Below are positions 41,863 through 54,932 of a stretch of DNA of 64,000 bases, piece by piece. Every line of letters starts with the position of its first letter. Within the stretch, counting starts at the first letter, position 1. This stretch comes from Incurvaria masculella (Eukaryota; Arthropoda; Insecta; Lepidoptera; Incurvariidae). The stretch spans positions 14,626,077 through 14,690,076 of the forward strand of contig OX335646.2 in the NCBI GenBank assembly GCA_946894095.1, given 5' to 3'. The position numbers and the translations under genes are program-made. The notes under the pieces are model-generated. The model saw only the letters and a program-made list of their open reading frames with translations. It ran no database searches and was not told the DNA's origin.

Positions 41863-42856
41863 AAAGAGGAAATAAATACACGTTTATGCCTCGCCGACTC
41901 CTTGCGGCTCAAGCTCGTTCAAAGAGTTAAAATATTAAATGAGTAAACCGACACTGCAGAAGAAACAACAGAACGCGGAAAATAATAAAGGGAAGGCACC
42001 GGTGGGACAGCGGCGGGGGGACGGGGGGGGGGGAGGGAGTGGCAGTGCCAGGCACGACAACGAATTTCCACTTTATTGCTGGCGTCACATGCGACACAGT
42101 ACTTAAAGATTTATTCAATAAATTGCGATCAGTCACATGACATTCGGCAGTTACCGAGAAGACGTACAGATTCAACTACAGAAGCAAAGAGATGGACAAA
42201 AATAGCTTCTATAGAGCCACAGTGGACATGCCAGAACGTGGCAGACATTACTGAGATGTTAGTACAGACAGAATTGGATTAGAAAAAAGCAAAAATACGC
42301 AGAGCTGAATTCAATTACGTAGAGCTAACTTTGCTGAAATTTCTAAGATTTTTTTCTCATCCAATAAATGTCGCCAGAATATTCAAATAAGTTATTTATA
42401 TGATGTTGTGAAAATAATGTAATAAAAGTGCGTAAAACTTCACGAGAAGAAAATTAAATCAGAACAGAAAAAAAACATAATGAAATTTCCAGCGCTTGTC
42501 TAAGGCACAAACATGTTTTTCGCGTATGTGCCCACTCCGTCGACGCGGAGTGCGGGGACTGCGTTGTACTCTTGGCATCGGCTGAGTTTACTTTACTCGA
42601 GAACCGTACTCGTAAAATTGCTGACCGTGTTTTATATACAAAAATATGATGATAATAAATATACGCTACGTAAACATACACGCAGTCACGTTCAGCACGA
42701 GAACATCTTGAAGGAACTGAGGCCGAAGAATTTGTGAATATGGCAGGCGCCAGTTAGAGTCAAAGATTTGAGGGTTTTACCAGAGCGGTTTTATCCTAGT
42801 GATAGTTTTAAGTAATGTTGTTTAGTTCTCCTAATATTTGGTATAGTGTTAAGGTA
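41863..42856. other. Unassigned stretch with a G-rich tract
   Basis: 42012-42040 is a G-rich tract (GGGGGGACGGGGGGGGGGGA). ORFs at 42076-42282, 42454-42681 and 42513-42737 overlap on opposite strands and have no domain. Confidence 0.25.
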
Positions 42857-43075
42857 GTGTCAAGCTCGTCCGGGTCGGTACTTGCCATTGGATCAAAAGA
42901 TGTGATGCGGCAATGAAAAAAATAAATGGGTTTTCCATCCACCTCAGTGCAATTAAGCTCAAAAAGGGGAGGTCTTGGCATATCACCTAATTTCTTCGGG
43001 AAAGCCATGTGTTAGGCTTATATAATAAAGGTGGATTGCGTTATTAACCATTCATGTCGTTTGATAAAATTAATA
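42857..43075 (+). repeat. SINE-like repeat copy
   Basis: TGCCATTGGATCAAAAGATG, ATGCGGCAATGAAAAAAATA, GGTCTTGGCATATCACCTAA, TTTCTTCGGGAAAGCCATGT and TTAACCATTCATGTCG. A tail fragment (GCCATTCATGTCCAGTGTAG) follows at about 43181-43200. Confidence 0.55.
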
Positions 43076-44591
43076 GTCTCCAAATAAAATAAATGAAAAA
43101 AAAAAAACTATTGTGTTAACAAAGATTAAACAGATGTTATGTTGAAATAAATTCCTGCAAATGCAATTGGGCTACTTGCTTAAGCCATTCATGTCCAGTG
43201 TAGACATTAAAACACGGTGGCAATACAATGAACGGGCAAGCTACCGAAAAAATAAATCTAGTAAAAACGGACTTCTCCTCTTTCTTAAATAGAAAAATTA
43301 TATCTGAAAACAACAGCCTTTACCGTTGATTTCCAGATATTTCCATGAGACTGAACTAATATCATACTTCACTGGAATTATCTCTTAACAGAGAGCGAAA
43401 CACGACTGATAGACAACGAAATTTATTTTTGGGGCGTTTCAAGTGTAGCTCTGATCAAACAATATAACAAGACGAAGCTATAAAAACTCTTCCAAATACG
43501 CGGTACTTGAATTAATTGGAAAACAAATAAATAAGATTGCTCCGTAAGTTATAACTTTTTTCAATAATTTATTTTGCGAAGTTTCTACGATTCATTAATG
43601 GTAGTAACACCTAAATCAATTTTGGACAAATTTCATTTACTTTTATGAGTTCGTTCGAATAAAATTAACTAACATACATTGAAGGATGCTGCGGGGTGAG
43701 CAGTTGGGTCAAACGACCGTTTTTCGTCAGACTACAACGCGAACGGAGCCGGAGGAATCTGCTACTTGCACATATATGTATCTAATAACTGTTTAAAAAC
43801 GAGATGTCCTTCAAATGGTATGAAGGCGACGTTTAAAGACATAATGGGGCCATTAACCCAATTCGCTTGGAATCGACCAGCAGTTACATTATTTTGAAAG
43901 CCACATGCCAGAATAGGCACGCTTGATTTGAATACCATACACATTAATTATGCGCATCCATATTGCATACTTACATTTACAGCACATTAGGACCCTTGCA
44001 CATAATATGTACCCAGAAGCATTGCGGCTCCAAGCACTTAGCTAATGTCGGGTTGACCCCGCCCCGTGGCCGGGAGGCTGGGCCCTCACTAATCTAATCA
44101 CAGCGAAACGCGGCCTCCCAGGACTGCCGCGAGGTGCAATTAGTGCAAAGCGTGTACAGCACACCGAGTGCGAGACAAATGAACGTTGTCCTGGGTCGTT
44201 GGAGGCGGCGCGACCGTGCACGTAATTACAGTAAAACTCGCTTAATACGATCACGCTTTACACGGGTTTTCCCGCATAATACGCACATTGCAGTTCTTAA
44301 TAGTTAACAAAACCATCGTCGAATCCTGCATAAGATGCCTTTCAAGAAAGATACGAATGACAAGGAATCGCCTACCATCCCATTTCGTTGCGCTAATAAT
44401 AAAATATGACAAATCCGAGTGCAGTATACTGTCTATGGATGATGAATAAACAATAAGCATGCGCCATTGTGCAAAGTTTGCCTGATCTTGACGCCCGCAT
44501 CCGTTGCGTAACTGCGAGGCTAGCTTTGTTCGTTCCATTCCAGGGATGATGGCTGTAATAAACTGAAATCTCTTAAAAACGTCACCTTAGC
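43076..44591. other. Unassigned stretch
   Basis: AT-rich to 43680. 44030-44240 is GC-rich. The minus-strand ORF at 44251-44538 (95 codons) has no recognisable domain, and I do not call it. Confidence 0.25.
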
Positions 44592-44770
44592 TTTTTTTAT
44601 GTGACTGGACAAGGAGGGCACAGTTATTAGCCCAACACACCGCATTCCTGAACGAAATTGGTGCCATGCCAGGACCTTCTCTTAATGACCACGGCTACAT
44701 TGAAATGAATGGAAAACACGGACAAATTGCCTATCTTTTCATTCAATTCAAAATAGTATTAATTCACTGA
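44592..44770 (-). repeat. SINE-like repeat copy, minus strand
   Basis: TATGTGACTGGACAAGGAGG, TTAGCCCAACACACCGCATT, GGTGCCATGCCAGGACCTTC and GGAAAACACGGACAAATTGC are reverse-complement blocks of the family. Confidence 0.55.
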
Positions 44771-45932
44771 AATATTTATTGTAAACAACGCCTTTGCCGT
44801 TGAAGAAAGCAAACTATTAATCAATTGTCCCTTTCTTTCAATTTCCCGCAAAATAATATTTCCCGTTTAAGTCGATTTTTCCACCTGACCCTTGAAAATC
44901 GTATTAAGCGGGTTTCACTGCGCTACTATCGAGGTATTCGCTGATTTCATAATGGATCTGAACGGTTAGCGGGTGCAGCGCGGCAGGCAGGTGTACGGTT
45001 GCGTCACCGCGGCGCGGCCGGCGCGGAGCGGCGCGGCGACCCACACGTGCGGCCTCCGAGGAATCTAGGCACACCAATTATCCATTGACTGAGCCGGCAG
45101 ACATCTCGTCTCCACCGCGAGAATTATTATGCTCGCTGAGGAATTTGTGATGACAGAACCGGTCAGTTAAGAATAATCTATTGGTTTATTCCTTAGCAAC
45201 GTGGAATTTCATAGATGTCGGCCAAGCGTTGCGTAGAAAGTTCTCAGTTATGGCATTGCGCTGGCGAAGGTAAAATCTGTGATCATACATTAATTCAACT
45301 AATTTCGCTGAACGTTAAATAGAAAAGGAATTAGAAATGGCCTTCACGAGGAAATATAAATTAGGAATTTCGCTGCAAAATGATCAACTAAGAGTCAGTC
45401 CGTTCTCATGATAAAACCACAGAATATATACACATATTTATAGGATAACATCCATTAGCTCAACTTCAGTCCCGATTTCGTGCACCTGTACAAGCACATT
45501 TCGCTTGTATGTGCTCTAATCTCGTTTCGCGGTGCTGAACTGTCGCGAATGCTCATCTTTTTAAAAGTAACAGGACTATCAGTGCTCCACCAATATATTT
45601 AAGTGACCAAAATCTTATTTCAAAAATCGCCTCAGTTGAGCTACTGCTTTGGCTCCGATCGCACAGCTATTTATCTACTGTGATAAAATAGGTAATTTTA
45701 TTCTTAAAATAAATACAAAATTGAAAGTTATTTCAGTAGAGTCCGTTCACAATTGCTTGGTTGGTTGTGTGGTCGAATAACCGAGCGACCGTTGATACAC
45801 AAAGTGTACTGACAAGTCAATTGGTCTCAATGCTAAGAGAAAATAGGGTCAATAATAGGTTGCGGGCAGCACGTGTAATATTTTTTGTGTTTGAGTGTCA
45901 AGAACCAAAGGGTTTGTATACAAGAACACTAC
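44771..45932. other. Unassigned stretch with a GC-rich patch
   Basis: 44985-45070 is GC-rich (GCGGCGCGGCC-type runs). Nothing else recognised. The 60-codon ORF at 45761-45943 runs into a MITE and has no motif. Confidence 0.25.
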
Positions 45933-46083
45933 GGCTGAGATGAATAGTCATAACAAAAACTAAGGCTAACGAAAAGTAGTACTTTGTGACGTCACTTTGA
46001 CACATTTTGTATGGACGAAATCTCAATGTAATGCAAATTGACGTCACAAAGTACAACTTTTTGTTAGTCTATTTATCTCAGCC
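45933..46083. mobile_element. MITE with GGCTGAGAT termini (151 bp)
   Basis: The left end is GGCTGAGATGAATAG; the right end is CTATTTATCTCAGCC. Inner arms AGTACTTTGTGACGTCACTT and AATTGACGTCACAAAGTACA continue the fold around an AT-rich loop. No target duplication was assigned and no second copy seen. Confidence 0.65.
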
Positions 46084-46297
46084 TAAGGTTCTCAAAGATT
46101 TCTAGAATGTTTTTATAAATTCAGATTATTATTATATTATATTATAATTAATATATTAGTATTTTATTTAAAACAGAATTTGCAATTAGGTCGATTATAA
46201 CCTCGTCTCCGGATTTCAAAGGGTCGTTAAGTTAACTGCAGCACCTACGGCGACAACTTCACATCGGCTATAAAGTTTAGCCCAAGCAATATTTTTA

Positions 46298-46828
46298 CCT
46301 TCTCCTCATTCCCGCTCAACTCCCCATACAAACGTGGAAAGAAATTCATGCGTATATTTCTTGTCAGATATTCAAAATTATACTCAAAATAACTTTATAT
46401 AATCTAGTTAGATGTCTGATGACCATTGGCATTGTAAAATAGTGTTTGGTTTCTAAGTTATAAGGTCCGAAAGATCGAATATTTTGCGCGTTTTATGCGT
46501 GGATTACTCAACGATAAAACAAAAACATCTTAAAAAGGTTAGTCAAAGCTAGCTTGTTTCATGAAGATTTATAATCAATTTGGTTATTTTTTGATTGTTT
46601 ACTACAGTAGTCGTGATTTAATTTTAGCTATTAGTCGTTTTGTCATAAAATGTTTCGTAAATCTTATCAAATAAAACACTATACGCATTGTCTGCTTTGT
46701 GGACATGTTGCATCCTCCTCATCACGGAGCCTGTCTTTTTTTTAAACAAAAAGTCTCTAGGAGCGCAATAGCACGGTTTTGTACCGTGCCCGAGAATAAG
46801 TTAGTCCTGTCGGGAAAGGCCACTTTAA
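46298..46828 (+). mobile_element. TTAA-flanked element, copy 4, decayed
   Basis: CCCGCTCAACTCCCCATACA, TATTTCTTGTCAGATATTCA, GTGGACATGTTGCATCCTCC, TAGCACGGTTTTGTACCGTG and GGCCACTTTAA at the right end. The left TTAAGGTGG terminus is lost. Confidence 0.65.
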
Positions 46829-48887
46829 ATACTGAATAAGTTCATGCAAAACAACTATAGATTTACTTCAGAAGCAAAACATTTATTGCTGGCGTGGCTG
46901 ATGAGATTTGTCGACGAGAGAGAGTTAAACAAACAATTTCTTGGGGAATCATGAATATTCTCGATGGCTGCAATAAAATTAACCTATGAACGAAGTCCAC
47001 ATGAGCCTCATGAGTGCCGGTTGAAAGGCAGGTTGGTCCCTGCTAGCACTTGCAGCAACAGGTAATCATCGTAAATATACGTCTTATTAGAAATTGTCGT
47101 AGACTTGTAGGGTCACATTTTTCCGTGAAGCAATGTCTTCCTGGCAACTATGACACCTATACTCCCACGGTGATTAGCCGGGATCGGGAGAAGTACCCGT
47201 AACCCTTTTTATATCCCAAGTGTGCCGGGTTCCTTATGGTATTTTCCCTCAATGGATCATACCGGTAAATATGTTCGTTCTGGGGATGGCAATCGGAATT
47301 CATTGCCTTCGAACCACCACACGTACATCTAAGCCATTCAGCACGTCCCTATTTGGAACGACGAATAACCTTATTCTTAGGAAATTCCATGCTACGTGGA
47401 AGTGAAGTAGGCTCGACGGAACTTATAAACAGCGTACACTCCGAAAGACATACCAATAGTGTTAATTAACATGCGAGAAAAAATATATTCGTTCCATTGT
47501 GCGGCACCTGTGAGGGCGCTGTGTCAGTATCGATGTGTTAAACATTGAACGCTTATTAACGCTATTGATACGAACGATCAGAAATTGCCGCCGACTTGTA
47601 AATAAATCGTTAGAAATACGTTTCATTGTATCTCTTCCGCATTCAAACAGAAGATTAATCGAAGCTTGAGAATTATACGAGGTTATTGCAGACTATGAAT
47701 AGCTGTTTAAGAAACTAGCATCCATCACGAGAACGGAAAATGAGCGCTCGAAAAGACGATTAACACACCTAAATTATTTAACACACGTATTGGTTGGGCA
47801 TCCAAAAGTGGAAGCGAGCACTGTTAACCACTTAAATGTCATTCTGCTAAATGCCATAACAATACAAAGCCATGGTTTGAATTTAGAACGGAATATGTAA
47901 ACCGAAGTGAGCACACATTGTATGTACATAAATAGGCAATGTAGGAACCGTTAACATACGTAATACACGTGCTGTGCTTGCTAAAGAAATGTGTGAGTAG
48001 GAATAACGAGGTGTCGACGAGTGGCGGACGCGTGATAATGTGTAGCATAAACAAGAATATACGTTCTTTATAACCAAACCAATGTATTAACGTTCGAAGG
48101 TGGCCATCCGTAAGCAAATAAAGCAAAGGAAAGAGAACATCGAGGAATATGTGCGGTGAGTGAGCCAGGGATTTAACGTTTCGCATCGCCAAGAGTAACG
48201 TTCCACGAATACAAAAAGTCCTAAAGGTTTTTTATATGGTGACCCCTTTTAAGAGGTGTTGGCTAATGTAAACATGCATTACTTGTTAAATAAACATACT
48301 TCGATGTCAAATGTATCAATCCTTAATGCAGTGCATTTATATCAGTTTATAAATACGCGGATAATTAATGCAGGAACATCAACTCTGTCCAGTTATAAGC
48401 ATAAATAAATGAATTTCGTGATCAGCGAAAACAACCAACCTTTTATCGAAACAAAAAGGGTACAAATGTTTATGGAATAATGGAAAAGTGGGTGTTTGTG
48501 TCAGTGGTTCCATATAAACATGCAATATTTGCGACGTTGCACTCGAGGCATCCTAAGTTCGTAATTGTATACCGCAACCTAATAATGTACCTTTTATCAA
48601 CTATACTATCAAAATGTATGCTTTGACTATAAAAACATTTTATCTTATATCTTCTAATAAAACATTATAATAAGGGTTATAATACTGTAAAGCAAGGAAT
48701 ATGAATTTGGGCGAATTTTCTTTATCTATAAACCACTTATTTTTTTGAGGCTTCTTCTTAACTGATTTAACGAATCCGCGGATCAATGTTTCTGTTTCTT
48801 TTGTTTCCGTGCTGTTGTACCAAAAAGTTATTTGGCAGTAGCATTTACATCTAAGTATGTACATATTTCAGTGTTATGAACGAAAAA
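46829..48887. other. Unassigned stretch
   Basis: No domain or TIR recognised. 48745-48850 has TTAACTGATTTAACGAATCC then GCGGATCAATG, which resembles the core of the repeat at 4864-4995 and may be an older copy. The 117-codon minus ORF at 47839-48192 has no motif. Confidence 0.25.
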
Positions 48888-49012
48888 CCAGTGAAGTTTA
48901 TATGCAGATTCTTCTTTATTAAGTTGATCGATTTCGCGGATCTATCAGTTTCTAACGTAACGTTACTTAGTGTATTTTTACTAGCAAAAGTTTAAATAAA
49001 TGAAATGAAATC
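48888..49012 (+). repeat. ACCAGTGAA...GTTCTT family repeat, copy 2
   Basis: ACCAGTGAAGTTTATATGCA, ATTCTTCTTTATTAAGTTGA, ACTTAGTGTATTTTTACTAG and AAAAGTTTAAATAAATGAAA. See 54798-54932. Confidence 0.5.
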
Positions 49013-51675
49013 AATTACTTTGTTGTGTAAGTAAGTGCCATTAGTAACCATCTAGTCACCTTAGTTTTCTGTACATAGTGATTTTTACATATATTAGAAT
49101 TTATGTCAAATATAAAGGTTGTTAACAACTCATAAATCACCAGAAGCCATATGTTCCTGAGGGTAGCTCATTCGTATTTTCTTATTTTTTCATCGTTTTT
49201 AATTATTATTTTAATAAAAATATACGAAATGAATAAAAATTTGTATTGTAAAAAAAGGTTGTGAAAGAAGCCGATGCATCGGACGGCTTTGTTAGCGAGG
49301 GCGAAGGTGAGGGCGTGAGCGGTCAAATAGGGGACAATTAATAACTCTAAAAATACTGAATATAGGAAGTTATTATTTTTTCTTTGTGCTACAAATAAGC
49401 TCAGCAATATATGGTTTTCGGGTGATTCATTCAGTTGCTTAACAGCCTTTATTGCTTAAGTTAATATGAAACTAAATGTACATGTAAATGTACTCTAAAA
49501 TAACGAATAACTCGCGATGTCCTAAGCATGTATGTATAGCTTAATGTAGCCATAAAAATAAACGCCGAGATGTGGATGGAACGCAATAAACGTAATCCGT
49601 ACAAATATCTGAACACAGTCAAGATAAAACAAGCTCGGCGGAGACAAAGGAGGAATTACATAAATCGTGGAATATTCCTCACCTGGCAACGAGCGGCAAC
49701 ACACGAGCGCCGGCAGCCCCAGCAAGCAGGGGGGCGATCGTTACAGGACTCCAGGGAGCCATTTCGGCAAGATGAGCCTTTAATAGAGTCAAGGACGAGT
49801 TTAGGGAGATAATCTGGGGTAATCCGGCCGTGGCATGAATTATAGGTGGGAAGGTTGGCGTTATTGTGCCTCGAAAGCGAAGGTAGGCTTAGCTTGTGAC
49901 TCGCGGAATGCTAGTAAGTATTGATTTTGGTTTGAAAGTTTGCGAAATTGCGGATCATACTGGCATTAGAGCGCAAGATATAGTTTAAGTAACCGTGTGT
50001 ATTGAATTTGTTTTATAAATTCAAAAACATTCTCTGAGAAGAAAAAGAACTTGGAAATTGTTTTCTGTCAACTCTGGTACCTTTTTTCTTTCCCCGCCAT
50101 GCTATCTTTATTCCGATCTACTTTATAGTTCCGATCTACATAAAATTATTTCCTACGTTCGGATAGCATTGGAGTAGCAATAAATCCAATCCATACTGGC
50201 ATCAAAGTGGCTTTCTCTTTGAATTACAAGCGGCCGCTCCGGTGGTATGTAAATGTAACATGTTCTCATTTAATGGGATCCACACTCCGCCACAGCACTC
50301 TGACATGTCGTACCTCTCCATGCTTGATGATCTGGCCCTCCCTACCGGCCATAATCATATTTAACGAAGTGACTACAGCCTGATGCCGAAGATGAATTAT
50401 TGAAAATATATATAATTTTTAAATATAATATAATATAATATAATGTTTATTATTTACTACTTATAAAGTCCAATGTCTGCCGTCTGTATATTTATTTGCT
50501 CAATGGAAACATTCTAATGTGATATTGATTTTACTCTCCACTTATAGGCTCCTTACCATCACGCTAAATTACCTGACGGGTAAACAGTCAGCCAGTCAGT
50601 CAGTCAGTCAGCGCGTTTGCGTCCACTGCTGGACATACGCCTCTCCAATTGTTCTCCAGTCCTCCACTGTTTAACAGTCCAGACGGGTAAACAGTGGAAT
50701 TAAATATGATAGTAGTCGGGTAAGCTCGATTGTTTTCGTCGGACTGTAACGCGCTAGATGATTAGTAGTTAAATATCGTTACCCCGGAAGCAGAAATAAG
50801 TTCTATAGGTACCCCTTTCTTTCGTATGACGTTGACCTTGGAGTAAAAGGAACCAGTGAAGTCTTTCTTTTTCCATTGTAACGACTCGAAAATATCTGAC
50901 CATACAGGAATTTATATTGCAGAATTATTTTTTTTAAAACTACCATATGAAACAGCAGAGTAAAACAGATTAACAATATTAGTTAAAATTGTGTACACAT
51001 TTAACGAGACACACTGTAGACAGTTTACGAACCAGGGTTCCATTGTGGTCTGCCGAGGCGTCTATTTGCTTACAGTAACGATGACACATCACATTAATTT
51101 CCTATACGAACTTCTTTTAATCTCTCACAACCTAATAGCACTCCCAATGCAGGTAATTGAGGTTTCTCTTTATCTAGTGAGCGGCTCGCACGTTCGCCGT
51201 GTTGTTCGTACGATGATAGGAATTTAAATTGGGATGATTGTTGCGGCATGTTCTTATATCACAACGGATGAAATTAATGGCTCCATGGCCTCGTTTTAAT
51301 TTTTTCATCATTAATAAGTAATTTCTATATGATGATTGTCTGATTGTGATAGAAAATAGGACAGTTGCGTTAGTTTAAACATGATTACTAGAAAATGATT
51401 GGGAAACACAATTGCATTTAAGTTTATCGGACACTCTGGCTGCACCGAGGGTGGATCAATAACATAACTGGTAAAGTAGGTAAATCGACTGTGTTGAGAA
51501 AACGTATTTAAATGCCACTTAAAACAGATAGGTGAAAAGAGGCTAACTTTTAAGAGCCCTTTGCTTTGGTATCTAAAAAATGGAAAGCAGACATTGTGAT
51601 GATTTCTTTGCCTACACGTTATTACGGATGCTTCACGGTGCTCGGGTGCCATTTCTAGTTCCCGATATTCAGCCT
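49013..51675. other. Unassigned stretch with simple repeats
   Basis: 50418-50441 is (TAATA)n-like. 50587-50612 is (CAGT)n. 50618-50670 reads GCGTCCACTGCTGGACATAC then GCCTCTCC, a piece common at 3' ends of lepidopteran LINEs. The ORFs at 49522-49725 and 49570-49812 overlap on opposite strands and carry no domain; neither does the 113-codon minus-strand ORF at 51311-51652. Confidence 0.25.
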
Positions 51676-52050
51676 TAAAGCACCCAGTGGTTAACTCATA
51701 GCGACCTGCAGCCGGTGGACTAGCCTTCCACCCCAGAGATCTGGGTTCTAATCTCAGCTCCGTTCATGCGCCGCTTTATTTCTCTTGCATACGTGTATTT
51801 CGTAACGAATGCCAGATGTTGCATGATTCAGAATACATGTAAAACTATTATGACCCTTCCCACTACTAGATGGTAGAATTAACCCCGCCCGGGTTGGATG
51901 AAAAGATGGTCGAATCGGATTGTCTGTGTTTTCCAGCCAGTTCAATGTAGCCGTGCTAATGAAGGGAAAGGTAAGGTCCTGGAATGGCACTTAATTCCTT
52001 CGGGAATGCGGTGTGTTGGGATAATATCATGATGATCCATGTCTGGTCAT
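51676..52050 (+). repeat. SINE-like repeat with tRNA-like head
   Basis: A B-box-like GGTTCTAATCT lies at 51743-51753 within a tRNA-like head (CACCCAGTGGTTAACTCATA upstream). The body follows from ACTAGATGGTAGAATTAACC, through CCAGCCAGTTCAATGTAGCC and TTCCTTCGGGAATGCGGTGT, to GATGATCCATGTCTGG. The arrangement parallels 8090-8414, which supports a tRNA-derived SINE. Confidence 0.55.
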
Positions 52051-52546
52051 ATTTAAAAACCTCGTTTCGCCCCAATGACGTTTTTGAACACGTGGATATC
52101 AACACTGAGATAGCGGAGGATACCCAATACAGAAATATGAAAATATTAATACGACCCTATTATTGTGAACCTTCCACTGACGACCGCCAGCCAGCTGCTT
52201 CAACCCCGAGCTGCTTTGTTTTCCATCTGACTGATGTGCCTTCCTCATGAATGGGATGAATTATTCTCGAGAGGTTACTCGTCCGTCGCAGCAGGTTCAT
52301 TGCGGCCGTATTGAAACATAAAAAAATGTTTCAACATTCATCAGACAGTACAATAGGACGCCAGCGACGCCGAACCAACCCCCGCCCGAACAATGGCCTC
52401 GTTTAAAATACTCGCCACAACAACAGCTCATTGGGCCGGAGAGGCGAGGTGCGGCGACGCGAAGCACGAAAATAATTGGCTCCGTTCGCAGCCGAAATGT
52501 CCTGCCATCGCGACAGTGATTCGGCGTTCACTTCTTCAGTATTTAT
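52051..52546. other. Unassigned stretch with GC-rich island
   Basis: 52370-52530 is GC-rich single-copy-looking DNA (GCCGGAGAGGCGAGGTGCGG). No domain in the overlapping ORF. Nothing else recognised. Confidence 0.25.
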
Positions 52547-52766
52547 TTTATGTAACTGGACATGGATGGCTAATACCAAACTGACCGTCAGATATTAGCC
52601 TAACACACCTCATGGGAACTAGGTGCAATGCCAGGACCTGCCTAAGATTTGCTCAACTACATTGAACTGGATGCAACAACACGGACATTTTTTATTGCCG
52701 CTTCGTCCATCGTTCATTTAATGCGAAGCCCGGGCGGGATTAATCCTACCACCTAGTAAGGATAGA
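52547..52766 (-). repeat. SINE-like repeat copy, minus strand, left arm of palindrome
   Basis: TTATGTAACTGGACATGGAT, TTAGCCTAACACACCTCATG, CAATGCCAGGACCTGCC, TTGCCGCTTCGTCCATCG, CGGGCGGGATTAATCCTACC and ACCTAGTAAGG. Confidence 0.65.
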
Positions 52767-52799
52767 TAAACTAGTTGGTAAGAAAGGGACCTACAGTGC

Positions 52800-53025
52800 G
52801 GTTACTAGGTGGTATAGTTAATCCCGCCCGGGTTGGTATCATCGCATTGAATGAACTGTGGTCGAAGCGGCAATGAAAATTGTCTTTGTTTTGAAATCAG
52901 TTCAATATAGCCGAGCAATATAAGGAAGGTCCTGGAATGGCACCTAGTTTCCATGTGGTGTGTTAGGTTAGGTTAATATCATAACAGTTGGTATTAGCTA
53001 TCCATGTCCAGTTACATAAAAAAAA
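52800..53025 (+). repeat. SINE-like repeat copy, plus strand, right arm of palindrome
   Basis: TACTAGGTGGTATAGTTAAT, CCCGCCCGGGTTGGTATCAT, CGCATTGAATGAACTG, GTCGAAGCGGCAATGAAAAT, GGTCCTGGAATGGCACCTAG and CATCCATGTCCAGTTACATA-like end (here TATCCATGTCC). It faces away from the copy at 52547-52766. Confidence 0.65.
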
Positions 53026-54797
53026 CTATTGGAATCCATGTTAGAATGCAATTTGTCCCACTAAATGTTTTCCAATGCATGTCGAATGAGGCGGCTGAGG
53101 GCTTTGTCGGAAATTTGGCATATTTAGCCTATGAATATTAGAAATTTTTAATTTCTTTATTATTAATATTAGGCAGTCGTCGTCTCAGATAAGTGTCTTT
53201 TGAAGTAGGTAAGTATGTAGCAGTTGCCCAATGTCCCGAGCAGAAACCTCAATGGGAACGGAATTCAATGTAGCGGATTGGCGACCGAGTGTCTTCACTC
53301 CACAACAATGGACTCCATCTTCTTCACGCAAACACTGCGAGAACCCTCGAGACGGATTTGCTCAGCAGAGTTGCTCAGGTTTGTCGACTAACGGTTCACT
53401 CGCGGTGTTCCGCAAACGTCTTAGATCTCAGCATTTGAAAAGCTAAATCTGGATGTATCTAGGGCAGAGTGGGGGTAAACAGTACGAGAACGATTTAAAA
53501 ATCCTTAACGCTCAGCGGGAAGCGAGCTGGCTAATCGACATGTAAATGAGGCGAGACTCGTTTCTTTGGTTCCGTTAGTCGACCTGAGTTGCTGGAGAAC
53601 CAATAATAAAATAAACTTCTCAATCTATATGGAACCAGTTTTAATTATGCATTACCACATTTGCTCCGTTGTGTTTTGATTGGTGTATTTGTATGGCTAT
53701 AAACTAAAATTTACGTATGCAAATCTCGATATACTTCGCCAATGCATCAACAATTTGAGAACAACCCGATTTCGGTTCGGTTTGTACCTACTTATAGCTT
53801 GATTTTTTTTGCTATAGGCTACTTAGCATCACGCTCTATTGCCTGACGGTTAAGCAGTGACATGCAGATAATGCAATGAATGGAGAGACGAATTAGACAT
53901 ATTTTCATACTCCGTTAATGTTGTTAAAGGAGTTAAAAGAAACTCTTTATTATATTAATGTGTATGATGATTAATATTTAGACCAAGGTTCTCTTGAATT
54001 TTTTTTTTGTTTCCAAAATTTCCTTTTCATATGCGTTACATTTTTTCTCATTACAAGTTGGTTTCGATACACTTTCTTTTTACCATAGTTTAATAGGAAT
54101 AAATACAAGTGTATTGACTACTGGTAGAATATACACAAAATACTCTTTGAAATTTGTTATATTTGCAATATATTTAGTGAATTATTATAAGGCATGGTCT
54201 ATGCCAATTTTAAAGGATGATATGGCGTACTAACTAAACAGATTTAATGCTTCATTTGTAAGCATATTTATAAATCACAGTAAATATGAATAATTAACTA
54301 AAAATTACTAATAGAAAATTATTCATAACCTCAGGTAACGTTTCACATCATTATATATTACTTACAAAGTTGCCCTTCGATGCGTTAATTCTGGTGCATG
54401 TTGAAGTTAATAAACTAATCTGTTTTATGAGGACGTTACGTTGCATGTAGCAAGCTATTTTATCTCGCGATTAAATCATTTAATAGAACTACATTGTGCT
54501 GCGCGAAATGCCATCAATGTATATTATGCAAGTATTAACACATAGGGAAAATTTATAATGTTCCATACTAGACTCTAAAACACCGCTTTTTACTCCAGAA
54601 AGTATTTGTACTAAGCATTATTGTATGAGCAACTTTGTTTAGTTAAGTCATTTAGTTTATTAATACCATGACATTGAGTGTTACTGCTACCGTTCTGGGT
54701 TACGGGTTACTGCCTCGACTGTTCAACAAACATAATTATGTGACAGTAGCGTTTAAATCGAAATGTTTTCCTCATTATTGTCGACGGAAAAAAGTAT
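53026..54797. other. Unassigned stretch
   Basis: AT-rich with no recognised element. 53231-53450 is GC-richer with a 71-codon ORF lacking a domain. CTTAGCATCACGCTCTATTG then CCTGACGGTTAAGCAGTG (about 53822-53860) resembles a stretch at 50550-50590, a possible small repeat. Confidence 0.25.
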
Positions 54798-54932
54798 ATT
54801 AACCAGTGAAGTTTCATTGCGGGTTCTTCTTTACTGAGTTATCGAGTATGAAGACCTATCAGTTTGTGATGTTACTTAGTGTACATAGTTTGATTACCAA
54901 AAGTTTAAATCAATGAAATTGAAATAAATTGT
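54798..54932 (+). repeat. ACCAGTGAA...GTTCTT family repeat, copy 3
   Basis: ACCAGTGAAGTTTCATTGCG, GGTTCTTCTTTACTGAGTTA, ACTTAGTGTACATAGTTTGA and AAAAGTTTAAATCAATGAAA. It aligns with copies 1 and 2 over its whole length. Confidence 0.5.
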
